DNA of 64,000 nucleotides from DATEKX01 sp963726785 (GTDB taxonomy: Bacteria > Acidobacteriota > Blastocatellia > UBA7656), in contig CAVSDJ010000007.1 in assembly GCA_963726785.1 (NCBI GenBank), positions 2,480,001-2,544,000 on the forward strand, read 5' to 3'. Both the position numbers and the translations under genes were made by a program. The notes beneath the pieces are model-generated. The model was not told where the DNA came from and did not search any database. It worked only from the letters and a program-made list of their open reading frames with translations. Numbering within the stretch: the first letter of the stretch is position 1; each line of letters starts with the position of its first letter. Below, piece by piece: positions 62,067 through 64,000 of the stretch.

Positions 62067-63599
62067 CTAACGGAAGCGGGCGCAATCTATGGCGTATTTT
62101 TTTACTTTGTAGCCGAGTATCCGCTCGGTCGTGTCCAGTAATTTTGCCGCGCGGGCGCGGTTGCCTCGCGCAGTCTTGAGCGCATCCAGAATCAAATCTT
62201 TCTCGTAAGCTTCGACCGCCGTGACAAGCGACAATCTGGTTACTGTGCCGCTTGATGAAGCTGTCTGCAAAGTCGGTGGCAGGTGATGCCCGTGTATGAC
62301 GTTCCCGTCGCAGACAAGCGCCGCGCGCTCGATGCAGTTTTCAAGCTCGCGCACGTTGCCCGGCCAGTGATAAGCCGTCAGCATGTCAATCGCAGGAGTC
62401 GAGATGCGCTTGATGTTCTTGCCGTGCTCGTGCGAGTACTTCTCAAGGAAATGATCCGCCAGCAGCAACACATCGGGCTTTCGCTCTCTGAGCGGCGGCA
62501 CGAATATGGTAAAAACGTTGAGCCTGTAAAACAGGTCTTCGCGGAACGCGCCCTCGGTGATAGCTTTTTCCAATTCTTTGTTCGTAGCCACGATCAGCCT
62601 GACGTTGATCTTCACGGTTTCGATGCCGCCCAATCGCTCGAACTCGCGCTCTTGCAACACGCGCAGCAGCTTCACCTGAGTCGAAAGATTCAAGTCGCCT
62701 ATCTCATCCAAAAACAGAGTGCCGCCTTCGGCCAAGTCGAAGCGACCTTTTTTGCGAGCCTGCGCTCCGGTGAACGCCCCCTTCTCGTAGCCGAAAAGTT
62801 CCGACTCGATCAATGTTTCTGGCAGCGCGGCGCAGCTAACCTTGATCAACGGCTTGTTGGCTCTCGGCGAGTTGTAGTGAATAGAATGAGCGATCAACTC
62901 TTTGCCCGTTCCCGAATCGCCGCGTATCAACACGGTCGTGTTAGTGCGCGCGACCTGCGCGACTTGCTCGTAGACCAGACGCATCGGGCCACTGTTGCCT
63001 ACTATGTTCGTGAAATCGTATCGTTCTTTGAGTTCTTGCCGCAGGTGAATGTTCTCGTCCAACAAGCGTTGTCGCTCGGCTTCGACCGAACGCTGAACCT
63101 TGACCGCTTGAGCGATCATCGAAGCTATCACGCGCAGAAAGCGGACCGTGCGATCATAATCGCGGTCTTTCTTGAAACGCAGGTCAATTCCGATAGCTCC
63201 TACGGACTTGCGATTGAGAATGATCGGCACGCATACAAAAGTCAGCTCCTGCCTGCCCAGTTCTTTGCGCTGCGCCGCGCGATTCAAGAACAAGGGCTCG
63301 CGGCTGACCTGCGGCACGACTATATGTTTGCCGCTTTCGACAACGCGCCCCGTGATCCCTTCGCCAATCTTGTAGCGAGCGCGTTGCCCATCGGCTGTGA
63401 TCCCGTTGGCCGCCTCTATGTGAAGCTCATCCGAATCATCGTGGAGCAAGGTCACAGTGCTGCGAATCATTCCGTGATGTTGTTCAAGTATCTCCAGCAC
63501 GCGATGAAGCGCCGCCCTCAGATTGAGCGTAGTAGAAAGCGCCTGGCTCACATCGAGCAATGTGGTTAGCTTCCTTATTTCGCCTGTCTTGTCTGTCAT
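62067..63599 (-). CDS. GAF-domain sigma-54-dependent activator (NtrC/NifA-type)
   Basis: 510 residues: an N-terminal GAF domain (about 10-170), an AAA+ domain with Walker A GDSGTGKE, the sigma-54 contact GAFTGA, Walker B GGTLFLDEIGDL and the arginine-containing RLNVFTIFVPPLRER, and a C-terminal Fis-type helix-turn-helix (ALKTARGNRARAAKLLD). It activates sigma-54 promoters, perhaps in response to a small molecule bound by GAF. The start at 63599 follows AGGA; a longer frame adds 15 residues. Confidence 0.92.
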   Translation of the reverse strand: MTDKTGEIRKLTTLLDVSQALSTTLNLRAALHRVLEILEQHHGMIRSTVTLLHDDSDELHIEAANGITADGQRARYKIGEGITGRVVESGKHIVVPQVSREPLFLNRAAQRKELGRQELTFVCVPIILNRKSVGAIGIDLRFKKDRDYDRTVRFLRVIASMIAQAVKVQRSVEAERQRLLDENIHLRQELKERYDFTNIVGNSGPMRLVYEQVAQVARTNTTVLIRGDSGTGKELIAHSIHYNSPRANKPLIKVSCAALPETLIESELFGYEKGAFTGAQARKKGRFDLAEGGTLFLDEIGDLNLSTQVKLLRVLQEREFERLGGIETVKINVRLIVATNKELEKAITEGAFREDLFYRLNVFTIFVPPLRERKPDVLLLADHFLEKYSHEHGKNIKRISTPAIDMLTAYHWPGNVRELENCIERAALVCDGNVIHGHHLPPTLQTASSSGTVTRLSLVTAVEAYEKDLILDALKTARGNRARAAKLLDTTERILGYKVKKYAIDCARFR

Positions 63600-63761
63600 T
63601 TGCAATCCTGATTTAGATAACGCAATCCCGGTCAGAGACTGCATTGGCTTTCCTACAAAAACGGTACCGTGCTCTTATTTATTCGACATAATTGTATGCA
63701 GGCAAAAGAAAGGTCAGTCAACCCTTAATGGGCAAAAACTCGATCCTTGCGGAATATGTCA

Positions 63762-63817
63762 GTAGCCCGCGCGTAAGCAAGGGCTAAGACTTGCGCCCTT
63801 GCTTACGCGCGGGCTAC
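63762..63817. repeat. palindromic repeat, 22-bp perfect arms
   Basis: Arms 63762-63783 and 63796-63817 (GTAGCCCGCGCGTAAGCAAG and its complement). It shares the outer GTAGCCC...GGGCTAC with the palindromes at 7449-7509 and 46860-46908. Confidence 0.85.
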
Positions 63818-63909
63818 CGATTCCGGAGCAAGCGAACTTTGCAAGCTGGATTACCGTATCACTTAACGAATAAATTACGTTTGCGAGCATGGTTTTTACA
63901 AAAAAGTGA

Positions 63910-63938
63910 TTGACTCAGTGATAGGCCGGGTGTTATAC
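63910..63938 (+). promoter_or_regulatory. sigma-70-type promoter
   Basis: TTGACT (63910-63915) and TTATAC (63933-63938) are separated by exactly 17 bases. It points toward the frame starting at 63963. Confidence 0.6.
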
Positions 63939-63962
63939 CATTAGCGACAAAGGATCTCTTTA

Positions 63963-64000
63963 ATGTTTATGAACCGCGCGATGTGTTGTATGTATTGCAT
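63963..64000 (+). CDS. possible gene start, cut by window end
   Basis: An ATG follows AAAGGA by about nine bases and lies about 25 bases after a good promoter. The visible peptide begins MFMNRAMCCMYC and continues out of the window. Too little is present to identify it. Confidence 0.3.
   Translation, partial: MFMNRAMCCMYC

Noticed and set aside
61926..62141. 71-codon + strand frame near the sigma-54 activator
   Set aside because: Overlaps the 3' end of the activator and lacks any family or initiation signal.
62283..63569. 428-codon + strand frame opposite the sigma-54 activator
   Set aside because: Long only because of high G+C; the minus-strand gene has all expected motifs.

Overview
The window looks like chromosomal DNA of a Gram-negative-type bacterium of moderately high G+C, most likely an acidobacterium (Blastocatellia-like). 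That placement is inferred from the mix of genes: a serine/threonine kinase with TPR repeats, secreted TPR and peptidase genes, zinc-ribbon threonine synthase next to a ThiS-like protein, and many palindromic intergenic repeats. No rRNA, tRNA, CRISPR array or insertion sequence was seen.

Layout. 1-3.2 kb: the conserved rpsP-khpA-rimM-trmD-rplS translation block. 3.2-8.6 kb: housekeeping and secreted genes (S9 peptidase, queC, a mutarotase-like protein, a TPR protein). 9.1-32.5 kb: a large accessory biosynthetic cluster. 32.7-55.7 kb: mixed enzymes, a kinase-TPR protein, transporters and two two-component systems. 56.0-56.6 kb: an AhpD/CMD-family gene with an in-frame UGA where the second cysteine of its CxxC motif belongs, followed by a SECIS-like hairpin; this is a probable selenoprotein. 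57-63.6 kb: MocR regulator, flavoenzyme, thiS-like and thrC behind two tandem SAM-II-like riboswitches with terminators, and a sigma-54 activator.

The cluster at 9.1-32.5 kb is the main find. Two 40-residue precursor peptides with nearly identical leaders and a shared core (S-C-[S/T]-W-G-A-N-C) lie at its two ends, each followed by a hairpin. They are accompanied by a complete class II lanthipeptide synthetase (LanM, three-Cys 'CCG' zinc site), a B12-type radical SAM RiPP-maturation enzyme, five putative non-haem iron oxygenases, an isoprenoid module (IPP isomerase, polyprenyl diphosphate synthase, a small class-II-terpene-cyclase-like protein), a sulfotransferase-like protein, S12 and S41 hydrolases, and an exporter module (HMA-like ABC exporter, DUF5132-like and two DUF6072-like proteins). 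Two paralogous proteins of unknown function, one next to each precursor, show a strand/helix pattern that could be a prenyltransferase barrel. I infer a terpenoid-modified lanthipeptide pathway; this is a hypothesis, not something the sequence proves.

Three genes (a 2OG oxygenase, the ABC exporter, and an esterase-TPR gene) are each broken by what looks like one extra base in a short homopolymer, so assembly error must be considered for these. Several genes were assigned starts downstream of the longest reading frame because a Shine-Dalgarno sequence or signal peptide decides for the later codon.
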